Positions 13,148 to 31,764 of a DNA stretch of 64,000 nucleotides are shown one piece after another. Made by a program: the position numbers and the translations under genes. How positions within the stretch are numbered: position 1 is the first letter of the stretch; every line of letters starts with the position of its first letter. The notes beneath the pieces were generated by a model, which was given only the letters and a program-made list of their open reading frames with translations, was not told the origin of the DNA and searched no databases. The stretch comes from Piscicola geometra (lineage: Eukaryota; Annelida; Clitellata; Hirudinida; Piscicolidae). The stretch is from contig OX030958.1 in the NCBI GenBank assembly GCA_943735955.1, forward strand, positions 4,859,331-4,923,330, read 5' to 3'.

Positions 13148-13155
13148 CTTATATA
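13148..13155 (-). promoter_or_regulatory. TATA box of the three-module PAN gene
   Basis: The minus strand reads TATATAAG here, 55 nt before the ATG at 13093. The flanking block is shared with the orphan copy at 10.5 kb, and a TATATAAA at similar distance precedes the five-module gene. Confidence 0.6.
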
Positions 13156-13393
13156 GACTGCTTTTGACGAAACAAAACAATACCCCGCTGTTTTTGAATC
13201 AACAATCTCGACTTTGCAATATATGCACGAAAGATATTACTTTAATATTGCACAATGCTGTCTTTATTTTCTTCCATTAAGCACTTTTTCAAGTTATAAA
13301 ATTTTTTTGTCGGTTCTTGCCAACAGTCTAAAAGTGAGTTCGGGGGTAATGCCAGAGTGTTTAATTATTTTTTCAATAAATATTTCAAATGCA

Positions 13394-14365
13394 TAATTTT
13401 TGTAGCAATGCATTTTGTAAACCCTCTTCAAGTTACTCTCAATCTCAATTATCGGTTTTTGCCTAACTGCAACAATTCTCTCATTATAATGTAACAGATG
13501 GTGAATTTATTTCAAGTCAGGCTCTTAGCTTGGAAAAAAGAAACGGGGAAGAGGGTTGCACACATTTTTTATTTGTTTTATATTTCAATGTTTGAAGACT
13601 TATAAATTATCAAGAAAGTTTTAAAATAGGAATTTTAATTTTTTGTCTGTTGAAGTTTTAGATGAGACGAATTCTTAATGAGACAAGTTCTACATAAAAC
13701 GACTGTAAGTTCAGCCCCAAAAGTAAATAAACGAAAAAATTTATAAAATAACTGAAAATGTAAAAAAACAACTCCAAGCATAACCGTATGCAAAAGTAAC
13801 CCGTCAACAACTAAAGGATGCGCTTGTACATACATGCTCAGCCACAGAAGTATTTCTTAACGTTAAAATGAAGGAAAATTCATCTTCAAAAGATTTATCA
13901 ATAAAAATGCAACGACGAGTATTATTAACGTGGCGTCAATACGAATGAGCTTCAAGGCCACTCGGTTATGAATAATGATATAACACAAAATAAAAACATA
14001 TTCGTAATGCATATGAATGATCACGTGATACTGGTAAGAAATAAAAAACTGTTTGTCAAACCCCTTCGTTGAAAATATGCATCTTTAAACTTTAAAAGTA
14101 TGTATATTATACAATTTATAATTTATACATACCTATGTTTTGAAAAAAAAGAATAATTTAACTTGACTAATCAAAATCAACTACCGTAAAATACCATATA
14201 TTACGTAAACCCTTAATATTCGTACACTATCATTTTTAGAAAAATCATTGTTTTTTAAACCCTAGGTTTTTACATAAATTTTAAAATTAGAATGTCTATG
14301 GTGGTAACTATGGCGAACAATGAAAGTATCGTAACTGAATTTTAATAATATTATCATATTATTTT
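13394..14365. other. AT-rich spacer with a dispersed repeat
   Basis: The stretch 13914-13985 (attattaacgtggcgt then gagcttca, then a ggttatg block) has a second, diverged copy at about 58073-58140, so it is a dispersed repeat of unknown class. The rest is AT-rich and without signals that I recognise. Confidence 0.5.
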
Positions 14366-14545
14366 TGGCGAGCGGGTTGGCTTAGATGGTAAAGTCGTTG
14401 GATCTGCAACTTAAAGGTCGCCAGTTCGAATCCCTGTTTAGCCAACCGTGAGCTATCATATACCTAGTGTATATGATGCAGTGTTTCACGACTTAGGTCG
14501 TGTGAGTGGCACCTCATTTGCATGCTTTGGCGCATTATAATTAGA
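14366..14545 (+). mobile_element. tRNA-derived SINE
   Basis: An A-box-like tggcttagatgg (14378-14389) and a B-box-like ggtcgccagttcgaatccc (14416-14434) are spaced as in a tRNA. The anticodon arm would read TGCA. Stems are degenerate, and ggttggct/agccaacc can pair at the ends. A non-tRNA body follows with cctcatttgcatgctttggcgc. The poor stems argue for a SINE head and not a functional tRNA. Confidence 0.55.
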
Positions 14546-16077
14546 CATTATTTTTAATATTTTTAAACTTTTAAAAAATGAAAAATATAATTTTTAAAAA
14601 GTTTAACAAAGTATTATTAAATTAGATTTCGCTAGCATTCATAGAAAAATAAGTGAAATTTTTTCTAACTTAAACTAATTTACCAGAATTATTCTTTTTC
14701 ATTTAATTTCAAATTTTTTTAATCATAGAATTTAATTACTTTTTCCAAAAAATCTATCAAAAACTGATAAATTTTATTTTATTCAAAAAAGAAGCAAGTT
14801 CATCACAAAATTATTTATCAATTTAGAGTTTTTGGTAATTAGTTGAAAAATTACCTCTTACTTCGTAACATTTGAAAAACCAACTATGTAAAAGTGTACG
14901 AAGATATTGTATTTTACGGTATTTATGTGAAGCTAGATAATTTTTGAAATCACTAAATTAAAAAGTTACAGTTTTTAATGGCTTTTATTAAATATCCAAA
15001 AAAATAAGGCGATTTCTTATCAAACGAGCTCAGAGTAATCAATCAATCACAACTATTTCTAGAGCGCTTTTTACAAAAGAAATCGTTTTTTATATAGGAA
15101 AGGATTGGTTTTAATCAGACTGAGATTGAACTCTTAAATGTTCAACAAGTTTGATAAGCTTTCAAACTTTCTATTTTATTTGAGTTGATTTATAGAGTTT
15201 TTGCCATGGTGATATTGCAGACCCTAGATGGCTTAAAGAACACTCGATGTGCCAATATAGTTTTTAAATGCAAAGTTTGCAATTTTTCAGGGTGTAGGCA
15301 GTATCCCATTGACTGGTGTTGAACAAATCCAATAACTTTATTTGGGAAAATTTTCAATATTTTGTCTAAAAAATTTTGTTTGAGCTTATTTGGCTTTTGT
15401 TTTTGAATCTTTTTTGGATTTAATGAGATTTGAGATTTATAATTTGAGAAATGATTCATTTTTTAGGTTTTTTTGTCAAAATCGGAAAAATATTACGAAT
15501 TTGTTTTGAAAACTTAATTTGGAAAGATTAGAAATAGTTTTTCTAAGGAAGTTTATTAAATTTTTAGATTCATGAATTGATTTTAATTGAGCGTATTTGT
15601 TTAAAGATTTTGAAACTCTTTTGGATTTTATGAGATTCGAGATTTATAATTTATGGAAACGATTTTTTTATCATTCAATTAATCAAATAATTTTTTATAG
15701 ATGGGCCGACCCCGATATATTCAACAGACTATTTTCAAAATTGTGACTTTTGACGATCCATATTGTAGAGTTTCAAAAACAAGAACTTTCAACATTAAAA
15801 AAGTATAACTGATTTGGAAAAGATAGGAACCAGTAACTGCGAAATATATCATTTTGTGTCACTTAAGGAAGATGAAAAATTCATGAATGAAAATTATTTT
15901 AATGAAAATTCTCCGTCGCTATAACGAACCAACGAAGCGGTTTTGTTTGTCGGTCTTTCTACCATATTGTCGGTAAAGTATGACAGACTTGAGTTTTCGC
16001 TTTCACGACAAATACTTTCAAAAGCTTTTTAAATTAGTTTATTTGAAGTGAATAAAATCTGGATTTTAAACATTTTT
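14546..16077. other. AT-rich spacer with a LINE-tail fragment
   Basis: At 15033-15075 the plus strand reads aatcaatcaatcac followed by atttctagagcgct, the reverse complement of the gcgctatagaaat-(TGAT)n tail seen at 17.1, 18.7 and 31.2 kb. Otherwise AT-rich sequence. On the minus strand AATAAA at 16042-16037 is a likely polyadenylation signal for the five-module PAN gene. Confidence 0.5.
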
Positions 16078-19000
16078 CTAAATAGTGCAATCGTAATGAT
16101 CAACTCCAGTAGCTCCGCTGTTGATGGTGACAGTCTTGGAGATGTAGCACTCTTTTTTGGTGGTGTCCCAGTCGAATCCGTACATGCAACCCTTTTCCTT
16201 CAAACATGCTTGTTTGCAATCTTCCACAGACTTAGCATCCGCTTTTTGTTCTCCTCCCCGAGTGTTGCTGTCTTTGACCTTCGTACATTTGAAATCTAAA
16301 AAAAGAATTGTTTTAATGATAAATAATGTTTTTATTTAAAAGAACTCGTAATAATTACTGTATTGATTTTACTTTGGTTAGCAGCTGCCATCTTGGCAGC
16401 CGCTTTAACCGTTTAATGATTTTGTTAAATAGTTTGTCTTCTTATCTAATAATTTAGTTTTTTTAATTTCAAATAATTATAGTAACTATAATTTATATCT
16501 TTTCTTGTTTTCTGGTTTTAAATTTATCTTGCTCTCGGAATTAAAATCTTCAACCAATAACTGTCTAACGGACTACAATAAAAACCTATTTTAAAAGGAA
16601 GAAGTGCCAAGGCCTCAAATTGAGCACTAATGCACAGTTTGCAAAAACCCACTGGCTACCTACTTCACAAAACAGATGAGCTCTGCAGATGAAGGACAGA
16701 CTGTTAGAACGAATCTTCAATACATGACTGTGTTTATGAAGAAGTGCCAGGGTCTCAATTTGAACACCAGTGCACAGCTTGTAAGCACCCACTTGCTACT
16801 TACTTCACAAGGCAAATGAGCTCTGCAGATGAAGGACAGACTGTCAGAACGAATCTTCTACACATGACTGTTTATGTCTATTATGATAATAGTATTATCT
16901 ATTGAAAACTGACGTATTAGACAATTATTACCTTACTTAGATGACCCTTCTTTAAAGATGTCCATATATTTGAAACTCATCACCTCCTTATTTAACTACT
17001 TCTATATCATTATTTACTTTTCGTACGGATCTGAAGACATATCTGTTTAACAAATTCATTTACCAGCGCTCTTGAATTTGAGGAAAGAGCGCTATAGAAA
17101 TTGATTTGATTGATTGATTGATTGATTGATTAATATTATTTAGAGAGGATAACGGGTATCCAGGTTCCCGATTCACGGTCGGGACTAGCGAGATTTTTTA
17201 GTTGCGGATTATTGAACCTTAATTTGAAAATGTAAATAATTTTTTAAAAATTCATGAAATTTTTTTATAAAATTTTTAATCTCTTGAATGTTTATTGAGT
17301 GAATTAAGTCTATTAAAAAGTAAACTGACAAATATTTGCTATAACAAAATTTTTTTTAAATCAATTATAAAAATTATATCGAGTTTCTTATACCAATTAA
17401 AAAGTAGATATATATCTTTTTTCAACGGTTAATGAATTTAGAAAAAACATTTCACGTTTGAAAATGATTAATTAACTTTATTTCTATTCGGGTAAGCGGA
17501 TTCTGACTACGACCCGTTGCCATTCATTATTTTATTAAATTTTATTAAAGTTTTACACAATCTATCCAATGATTCAATATTTAACATATTATAATCAATG
17601 TAAAAAATAATATAGATTTATTAAAATGTTTATGAAAAATTTGAATTATTTTTTTTTTACCTATTTTTGCCATGAGTTTACTTCCACCTAAATTTTTTAT
17701 AAGACTAAGTATAATAAGTAAAATTAATTTTTAATCTTTTATGCAATTTTATGGCTTAGTAATTTTAAAGCATAAAAAATAACATTTTTTACAGAACGAT
17801 TTAAAACAAAAAGTCTACTTCTGCAAGCGTAATGATCAACTCCAGTAGCTCCGCTGTTGATGGTGGCAGTCTTGGAGATGTAGCACTCTTTTTTGGTGGT
17901 GTCCCAGTCGAATCCGTACATGCAACCCTTTTCCTTCAAACATGCTTGCCTGCAATCTTCCACAGACTTAGCATCCGCTTTTTGCTCTCCTCCCCAAGTG
18001 TTGCTGTCTTTCAGCGTTGTTAACTCACAACCTGAAAATTAATTTTCACTTTAAATAATAAACTGCCTTTTTCAAAATAATATTTTATTACTTCTTTAAT
18101 TTTATTTCATTTTACCTTCTTTAGCCCTAACTCCACTAGCACCTGAAGGTTTTATATGCGTTTCATCATCTACATTTTGGAAAATTATAGACAATTTTAC
18201 AACATGTTACTTGAAATAACTTTTAAAATGCTTAAAAAAATACTTATTAATGTTTTTTCAAAAATAATCACAAAAAAGTAAATGTAAACCTCTACAAGCG
18301 TAATGATCTACTCCAGTAGCTCCGCTGTTGATGGTGGCAGTCTTGGAGATGTAGCACTCTTTTTTGGTGGTGTCCCAGTCGAATCCGTACATGCAACCCT
18401 TTTCCTTCAAACATGCTTGCCTGCAATCTTCCACAGACTTAGCATCCGCTTTTTGCTCTCCTCCCAGTGTGTTGCTGTCTTTCAGCGTTGTTAACTCACA
18501 ACCTGAAAATTAATTTTCTCTTTAAATAATAAACTGCCTTTTTCAAAATAATATTTATTACTTCTTTAATTTTATTTCATTTTACCTTCTTCAGCCCTAA
18601 CTCCACTAGCACCTGAAGGTTTTAAAATCATTCTATCATATACATTTTTGAAAATTATAGACAATTTCACAACTTGAGCGCTCTTGAATTTGAGGAAGAG
18701 CGCTATAGAAATCCATTTAATTGATTGATTGATTGACTTGTTACTTAGAATAACTTTTTTTTTTAAATTTAAAAATACTTATTACTATGTTTTCAAAAAT
18801 AATCACACAAAAAACTAAATGTAAACCTCTACAAGCGTAATGATCTACTCCAGTAGCTCCGCTGTTGATGGTGGCAGTCTTGGAGATGTAGCACTCTTTT
18901 TTGGTGGTGTCCCAGTCGAATCCGTACATGCAACCCTTTTCCTTCAAACATGCTTGCCTGCAATCTTCCACAGACTTAGCATCCGCTCTTTTTTCTCCTC

Positions 19001-19678
19001 CCAGAGTGTTGCTGTCTTTGAATTTCGAGCATGCGAAATCTGAAAATTGAAAATATGTAACTTATTTATTTCATTAAATAACATTTTTCACAAAATTTAA
19101 GTCTTTTTTGGCGAAATGAAGATTTACCTTGTTCAGTAATTGATTCACTGGCTTCTAAAAAGGTATTATTAGAACATATATTTTATAAACTTAAAATATA
19201 ATTTTATCTACTATTATTGTATTTAATATAAATGGAAAAATGAATACTTTTGAAGCAACTAACTTCTGCACTCGTAATGATAAACGCCAGTAGCTCCGCT
19301 GTTGATGGTGGCAGTCTTGGAGATGTAGCACTCTTTTTTGAGGGTGTCCCAGTCGAATCCGTACATGCAATCCTTTTCCCTCTTGCATGCATGCTTGCAA
19401 TCACCAGCCGACTTAACACCCGTCTTCAGCTCACCTCCCAGAGTGTGCGCGTCCAACGTTAAATAGCACCCGTGCACGTCTGTTGTAGAAAAAGTTTATA
19501 AAATTTCCACGCCGGCAATTGTTTCACAAACTAAAAATTTGATCACTTAAAAAAATTATAGAATATATTTTTAAACAATGAGTGGCAATGCCATGCACTT
19601 AGTGGCATACAAACGAGACTCACATTCCGAATGGACCACATGGAGGATGGACAGTAGTGAGAGAAAGAGTAATGCCAT
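16078..19678 (-). CDS. Secreted protein with five PAN/Apple-like modules
   Basis: Ten coding exons on the minus strand: 19624-19678 (start), 19264-19479, 19128-19154, 18827-19039, 18586-18612, 18290-18502, 18116-18142, 17819-18031, 17661-17687, 16078-16295 (stop). They give 411 residues. The signal peptide is MALLFLSLLSILHVVHS. Five six-cysteine PAN-like modules alternate with four 9-residue linkers, each from its own 27-nt exon (KASESITEQ, GASGVRAEE, GASGVRAKE, SGSKLMAKI). Modules 2-5 are almost identical over the YGFDWDTTKKECYISK half. All internal junctions are phase 1. The gene is the tandem paralogue of the three-module gene at 11.5 kb and lies 460 bp downstream of the aminopeptidase stop on the same strand. 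The final intron (16296-17660) holds LINE debris. Ligand unknown. Confidence 0.87.
16601..16876. repeat. Two tandem copies of a 140-bp unit
   Basis: 16601-16740 and 16741-16876 are diverged direct copies (both start gaagtgcca and contain gagctctgcagatgaaggac and cagaacgaatctt-like text). They sit in the last intron of the five-module PAN gene, just before a LINE tail, and are probably retroelement-derived. Confidence 0.75.
17000..17132 (+). mobile_element. LINE 3' end with (TGAT)n tail
   Basis: The plus strand encodes a LKTYLFNKFI-type ending at 17030-17065, a common C-terminus of LINE polymerases. It then continues gagcgctatagaaattgat and a (TTGA)n tail. Related tails occur at 15033-15075 (inverted), 18677-18735 and 31137-31191. 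Confidence 0.7.
18677..18735 (+). mobile_element. 59-bp LINE-tail insertion with 5-bp target duplication
   Basis: Within an intron of the five-module PAN gene this insert (agcgctcttgaatttgagga through the gattg repeats) is flanked by acttg on both sides (18672-18676 and 18736-18740). The sister intron copy, 470 bp away, reads acaacatgttacttg with no insert, so the empty site is visible. Confidence 0.75.
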
Positions 19679-19729
19679 TATTAATTCGAGAATTTAAAGT
19701 TTTGAATGCTTTTTTAACATTAAAAAGTC

Positions 19730-19737
19730 TTTATATA
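19730..19737 (-). promoter_or_regulatory. TATA box of the five-module PAN gene
   Basis: The minus strand reads TATATAAA, 52 nt before the ATG at 19678. Position and sequence match those of its paralogue. Confidence 0.55.
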
Positions 19738-20137
19738 GACTTTTGTAGATTAAAAGCTTAAAAATCATGCGAGAAGTAAGATAACCACCGATGTGATAAT
19801 ACAATGTTCTTCTGTTCTTAAATCGATAAACAGGAAACTTCAATATTTGCTAAGTGATCAATAAGCAAGCTTCAAATATCTTAATCTCAAACCACGTCTT
19901 CGGCTTAGTTGAAACAACTATCACGTGTCCTAAGACTCGCGCGTTTCAATTTTTATTGAAACAAATAAAAACTAAATTCAAATCAATTTCTAGGAACAAA
20001 AACAGCTTGTGAAATTTATTCGAACAAGCCACATAGCCTGCATAAACACGAAACAAAATCCATCAAACAAGTGGAAAGTTGACGTGGAAACTTGAAGCTA
20101 CCACAAACACACATCCTGGGGAAGGACGGGCATGTGA
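19738..20137. other. Spacer between the five-module PAN gene and NPEPPS
   Basis: It holds the upstream region of the PAN gene and the 3' UTR of the aminopeptidase (both minus strand). No other structure is seen. Confidence 0.4.
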
Positions 20138-27703
<7,566 letters not shown>

Positions 27704-28089
27704 TTTAAAGAAAATCCAAATTTAATTTTTTGAATATTGAAATGAAAAATAATTAATTTTGAAATTGAATTTAAAAACTTAATATTTTTAGTCTTTGTAC
27801 AACTCGTTTACTTTTAAATCATTATAATAATTTTTCTTACTGAGTCTTCAAATAATTTAAGTTCTTCAAAAAACTTACTTTTTTCTGATTTTTCAAATAT
27901 TATTCTTGTTTAAATTATTTTTATTTCGAAACTCTCCCAAGAGGCAAATAATGAAAGGCCGTTGGTATCTTTTAACTATTTTTATAATATAAAATTTATA
28001 TCTTGAAAGTTTTTATTGTATACATTTGAATGGTCTATTTTAATAATATTAATATGTAAATATATATATATATATATATATTCAAATAG
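27704..28089. promoter_or_regulatory. Head-to-head intergenic region NPEPPS / FRA10AC1-type
   Basis: About 390 bp separate the start of the aminopeptidase (minus strand) from the first FRA10AC1-type exon that I can place (plus strand). No TATA box is obvious, and an (AT)n run lies at 28057-28080. A shared bidirectional promoter is a reasonable inference, not shown by any motif here. Confidence 0.4.
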
Positions 28090-28863
28090 GTTCAAGACAT
28101 GATAGCACAGATACAGAGTCAATACAGGTACCTCTAAGTCTTAGAGTCTAAGAGTCTAAGTTTTAGTATTCCCTTTTTAAATTTCAAAAGTTTTTGCTTT
28201 TATTGATTTACAATTTCATTAAAAAAAATAATTAGAATTATAAATTGCCCAGTATGAAAAGGAAGATGACTTGCTATCTGAATGTGATTCAGTTCAAAAT
28301 GAAAAAAATATAAAAAGGTATAATAGACTTTTTAACATTTCTAACAAGTTAATATAATTATTTATACAAATCTGATTTATATCACAACATTTTGACCACA
28401 AAGCTTGGGAGATAGAATAGATAGGGGAGTCAAGATTCCTTCAAAATCGACTGTCTCTGATGAATACTCACGGTTATTTAAAAAAATTATTAAATTAATC
28501 TTTTTAATAATAGGATCAATTTTATGCATCTATTTCAATGTTTTTATTTATTTCTTTTCAGGGAAGAAAACAGCAGAGAACGCTTTCATTTGCTTTCTTT
28601 AGATGCTGTTTGTCATTTTTAATACTAACACTAAAATTTTTACATTTCGAAAAATAATTTTTTCACAAATCTTTTATTTGTTCACCTCTAACCTCTTCTT
28701 TGGTGTAAATATAAACAATTAAATATTAATAACCTTTTCCTCCATCAGTTCTCAAGACATAAGAAGCTTATTAACGACTATCTTTTGTATTATGGAGGTT
28801 CTAGAAATGTTTTCAAGAGAGACAGGTTTGCATGAAATCTTTAAAACATTATATATTAATTGT

Positions 28864-28896
<33 letters not shown>

Positions 28897-30591
28897 CACA
28901 CACACAGTTCCAAGGACAAGACAGACAGAGACATACTGGAAGAGAACCATCAGTTCTTGTGGGAGGAAGATAAGGAGGAGGAGGAGACTCTTAAGAACTC
29001 TTGGTGAGTTGATACATAGTCTTAGTCGTATAATATATTCTATACTAACTAGCGTGAATATAGATATTTTTTGACCCGTTTGCCAATTTTTCGTCTGCTT
29101 TTTGTCCTATTCAAAAATTAGGAGTTAGATTCCCAAATAAATGTTGGCTTAAGGTTAGATTCTTGGCTTTGTATTCTGCAAGCGCATCGGAACATATGTG
29201 TAGTGGTACATATTAACAATGGAGCATTGCGATAGTGAAATTATATTATATTTCTCAAATTTACTTTTTAATTAATTAATAAATATGGCGATGCTGGAGA
29301 GGATATAAGGGTTCTTGAGGATCGAGCGTTTTACAAGACTTTCAGTGCCGTGACACAGGGGCAAGCGGCTGGCGAAGAAGTACTACGACAAGTTGTTCAA
29401 GGAGTACTGCATTGCCGACCTCTCCCTCTACAAGAAGAACAAGGTATGAGGCTGTTGTTGCTACTGAGTTACTGCTGAGTTGTTTCTGTATGTTCTATTT
29501 TTTAAATAGGTTTTTAGTTTGTTCTCTTATCGAATCGTCGTTTCTAAAAACCTAATAAAATTATTTATAAAGTTCGAAAGATACATTTTGCAAACTGAAA
29601 TTGTAAAACACTTGAATCTCCCCCTCCTGCTTCTGCAAGATAGCGATGCGCTGGCGTGTCGAGAAGGAGGTGATGAGCGGCAAGGGACAGTTCGTGTGTG
29701 GCGAGAAGAGGTGTGGGGAGGAGACTGCACTGAGGAGTTGGGAGGTGAACTTCGCGTATGTCGAGCAGACGCACAGGAAGAATGCTCTCGTGAAGCTCAG
29801 TCGGTTTTTCTTGTTGCTTTTGGGATTTCTCATTGTTTTTTAAATATTTTTTAATGTCTCGTTGTTTTTATATTTTTATTTTTTATTCATTGTTTCAACA
29901 AATATTTTGTTACTTTTTTATATATTTGAGTTAAATATTATTTAAGAATTAATTATACGGATTCCCTACACAGGATTGTGTCCAGAATGTTCATACAAGC
30001 TCAACTACCGACATAAGTGTGTTACGTTTTAGTCGTGAGGATTTGAACAATATTTTATGTTAACTTGTTGGGAACTATTTTTTTAACAATTGTTACCCAA
30101 TTTAAGTTCAGACTATGTTTGTAACAGGAGGAGAGAAGTGACCAAAAAGTCTAAAAAGCGTAAAGGAGAAACCAGCGAAGAAGATCGCACGCCACAAAAA
30201 AAGAATAAAGATGACGGAGATGAATTGGAAGAAAAGGAAAAAGAAGAAAATGAGAAAAACGAACAAGGTCAATCCAATAGCAAAGGTGGTAGATTCATAA
30301 TTTATCGGTCAAGAGTATTTTCTAATATTAAAATGAAATCCTCGTGTGATTATATTTCTTTATTATGGATAATTAATTAAAGGTGATAATGTTTGGAGCC
30401 AAGAAAAAGTGGTTGAAAAAGAAAAATCAAAGTATGTCTTTTAGTTTCACATTTAGAATAGATAAAATTAAAATTTAATGGATACATTTTCATTGATATA
30501 TTATTCTATTTTTGATCTAATCTTAATCTATTTTGTTAATTTTTGTAGGGAAGTGGAGTTTGAAGAATATTTTGAAGACATATTTCTTTGA
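28090..30591 (+). CDS. FRA10AC1: FRA10AC1-type nuclear protein
   Basis: Eleven well-supported exons: 28253-28317, 28404-28472, 28562-28607, 28749-28825, 28908-29003, 29359-29443, 29640-29799, 29974-30016, 30128-30285, 30383-30431, 30549-30591 (stop). They give 296 residues with every phase consistent. A further exon at 28090-28127 (reading RHDSTDTESIQ) is tentative, and the true start codon is not resolved. Family hallmarks are NDYLLYYGG, DILEENHQFLW, GKRLAKKYYDKLFKEYCI, MRWRVEKEVMSGKGQF, and a Cys pair motif LCPECSYKLNYRHKRRE. A Lys/Glu-rich tail ends in FEEYFEDIFL. Human FRA10AC1 is a nuclear protein linked to the spliceosome; a role in splicing here follows from the family only. The fifth exon's acceptor lies inside a (CA)n tract. 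Confidence 0.9.
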
Positions 30592-30639
30592 AGTTTTTTT
30601 CTTTTAAAAATGTATGAATCTTTAATCCTTTGTTTTGTT

Positions 30640-31010
30640 ACCATGTGCCCGTTTGGGTTAATTCTATTTTGTAATACTTTCTCTTGTGTGCACTCGCAAT
30701 ACACGGCATCTCTTTCTTAGAGTACAGAACCAACAACATCAATGAGATTAAAATGGATGACCCACAAGAACCTCTCTTAGCAATTGACAAGCATCGAATG
30801 TTGACTTGGTTTGGCCACATCTCCCGACATGACTCAGTGTCCATGAAGTTGCTACAGGGAACAATAAAGAGAGATCAACGTCGAGGCCTTTAAGAGATAA
30901 CGTGGATTGAGAAGGTATAAGAGTAAACGCTGCCATTAACAGACCTGATTGGTTGAGCATTGCTGTGTCGTCGTCTCTTATTATCCGCCAATTACAGATT
31001 TGGTAAAGTG
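30640..31010 (+). mobile_element. LINE polymerase C-terminal remnant
   Basis: Frame 30684-30893 reads LLAIDKHRMLTWFGHISRHD and then LLQGTIKRDQRRG, followed after a stop by WIE and a Pro-rich remnant. The tWFGHi.R.d motif marks the C-terminal region of many invertebrate non-LTR polymerases. It is decayed by stops and lies just after the FRA10AC1-type gene. Confidence 0.65.
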
Positions 31011-31764
31011 AATGATGATAACGATGATTTGCGTAAATAAAAATTAATTTTATTCCAATGCATAAAGCTATGGAAAAAAGTTAATAAAGTACATTTTAAG
31101 TTTCAACAGATAAAATTGGTTCTGCATTATATTAATGTGTTCCTCTTGAATTTGAGGAAGAGTGCTATAGAAAACTATTTGATTGATTAATAAGCCTATG
31201 TAAAAGACTGATTAGTGCTTGAAGTACTTGAGAATCTGGATCGACATTAAAAACTACTTTTGTGTTGTTTGTAGGATATCAATGAGTTGAACTTAAAATC
31301 GAGAAAAACAATTTTTTAACTTAAAAGTTATTAGAATTATTTTTAATGTAATACATAAAAATATTTTTTAATAAATTGTTTATAGCAATATTAATTAAAT
31401 CATACCTGAAATAATAATAAAAATTTCATATAAATAATAACTATTAAAGAACCTTGGTTTGTTTATCAGTTATCGAACCATTCCACAATTATTGCGAAGT
31501 TTTTGAACTCGCAAGTGCTTATGCTTTTTTACTCTTTATGATATTCATTTTTCAATAAAAAATAAATATTCATTTTACGATTTATACTACAAGCGGTAAA
31601 AGCATAGACTTTAAGCATATTTTTGGTCTCCTAGATATTAGCCAAAAGATAGACAAGATTACCATCTTTAGATATAAAACCCAGTTAAAAATGAACTCAA
31701 TTTAATATAAGAATAAAAAATATAATTTGACTTCATAAACGCATATAAATGTGAAAAGAAATTA
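31011..31764. other. AT-rich spacer before the phosphotransferase gene
   Basis: A LINE tail (ctcttgaatttgaggaagag, then a gctatagaaaa and gattgatta end) lies at 31142-31191. Nothing else is recognised. Confidence 0.5.

Noticed and set aside
14366..14450. Functional tRNA-Cys gene
   Set aside because: Pol III boxes are present, but the anticodon and T stems mispair; it is better explained as a SINE head.
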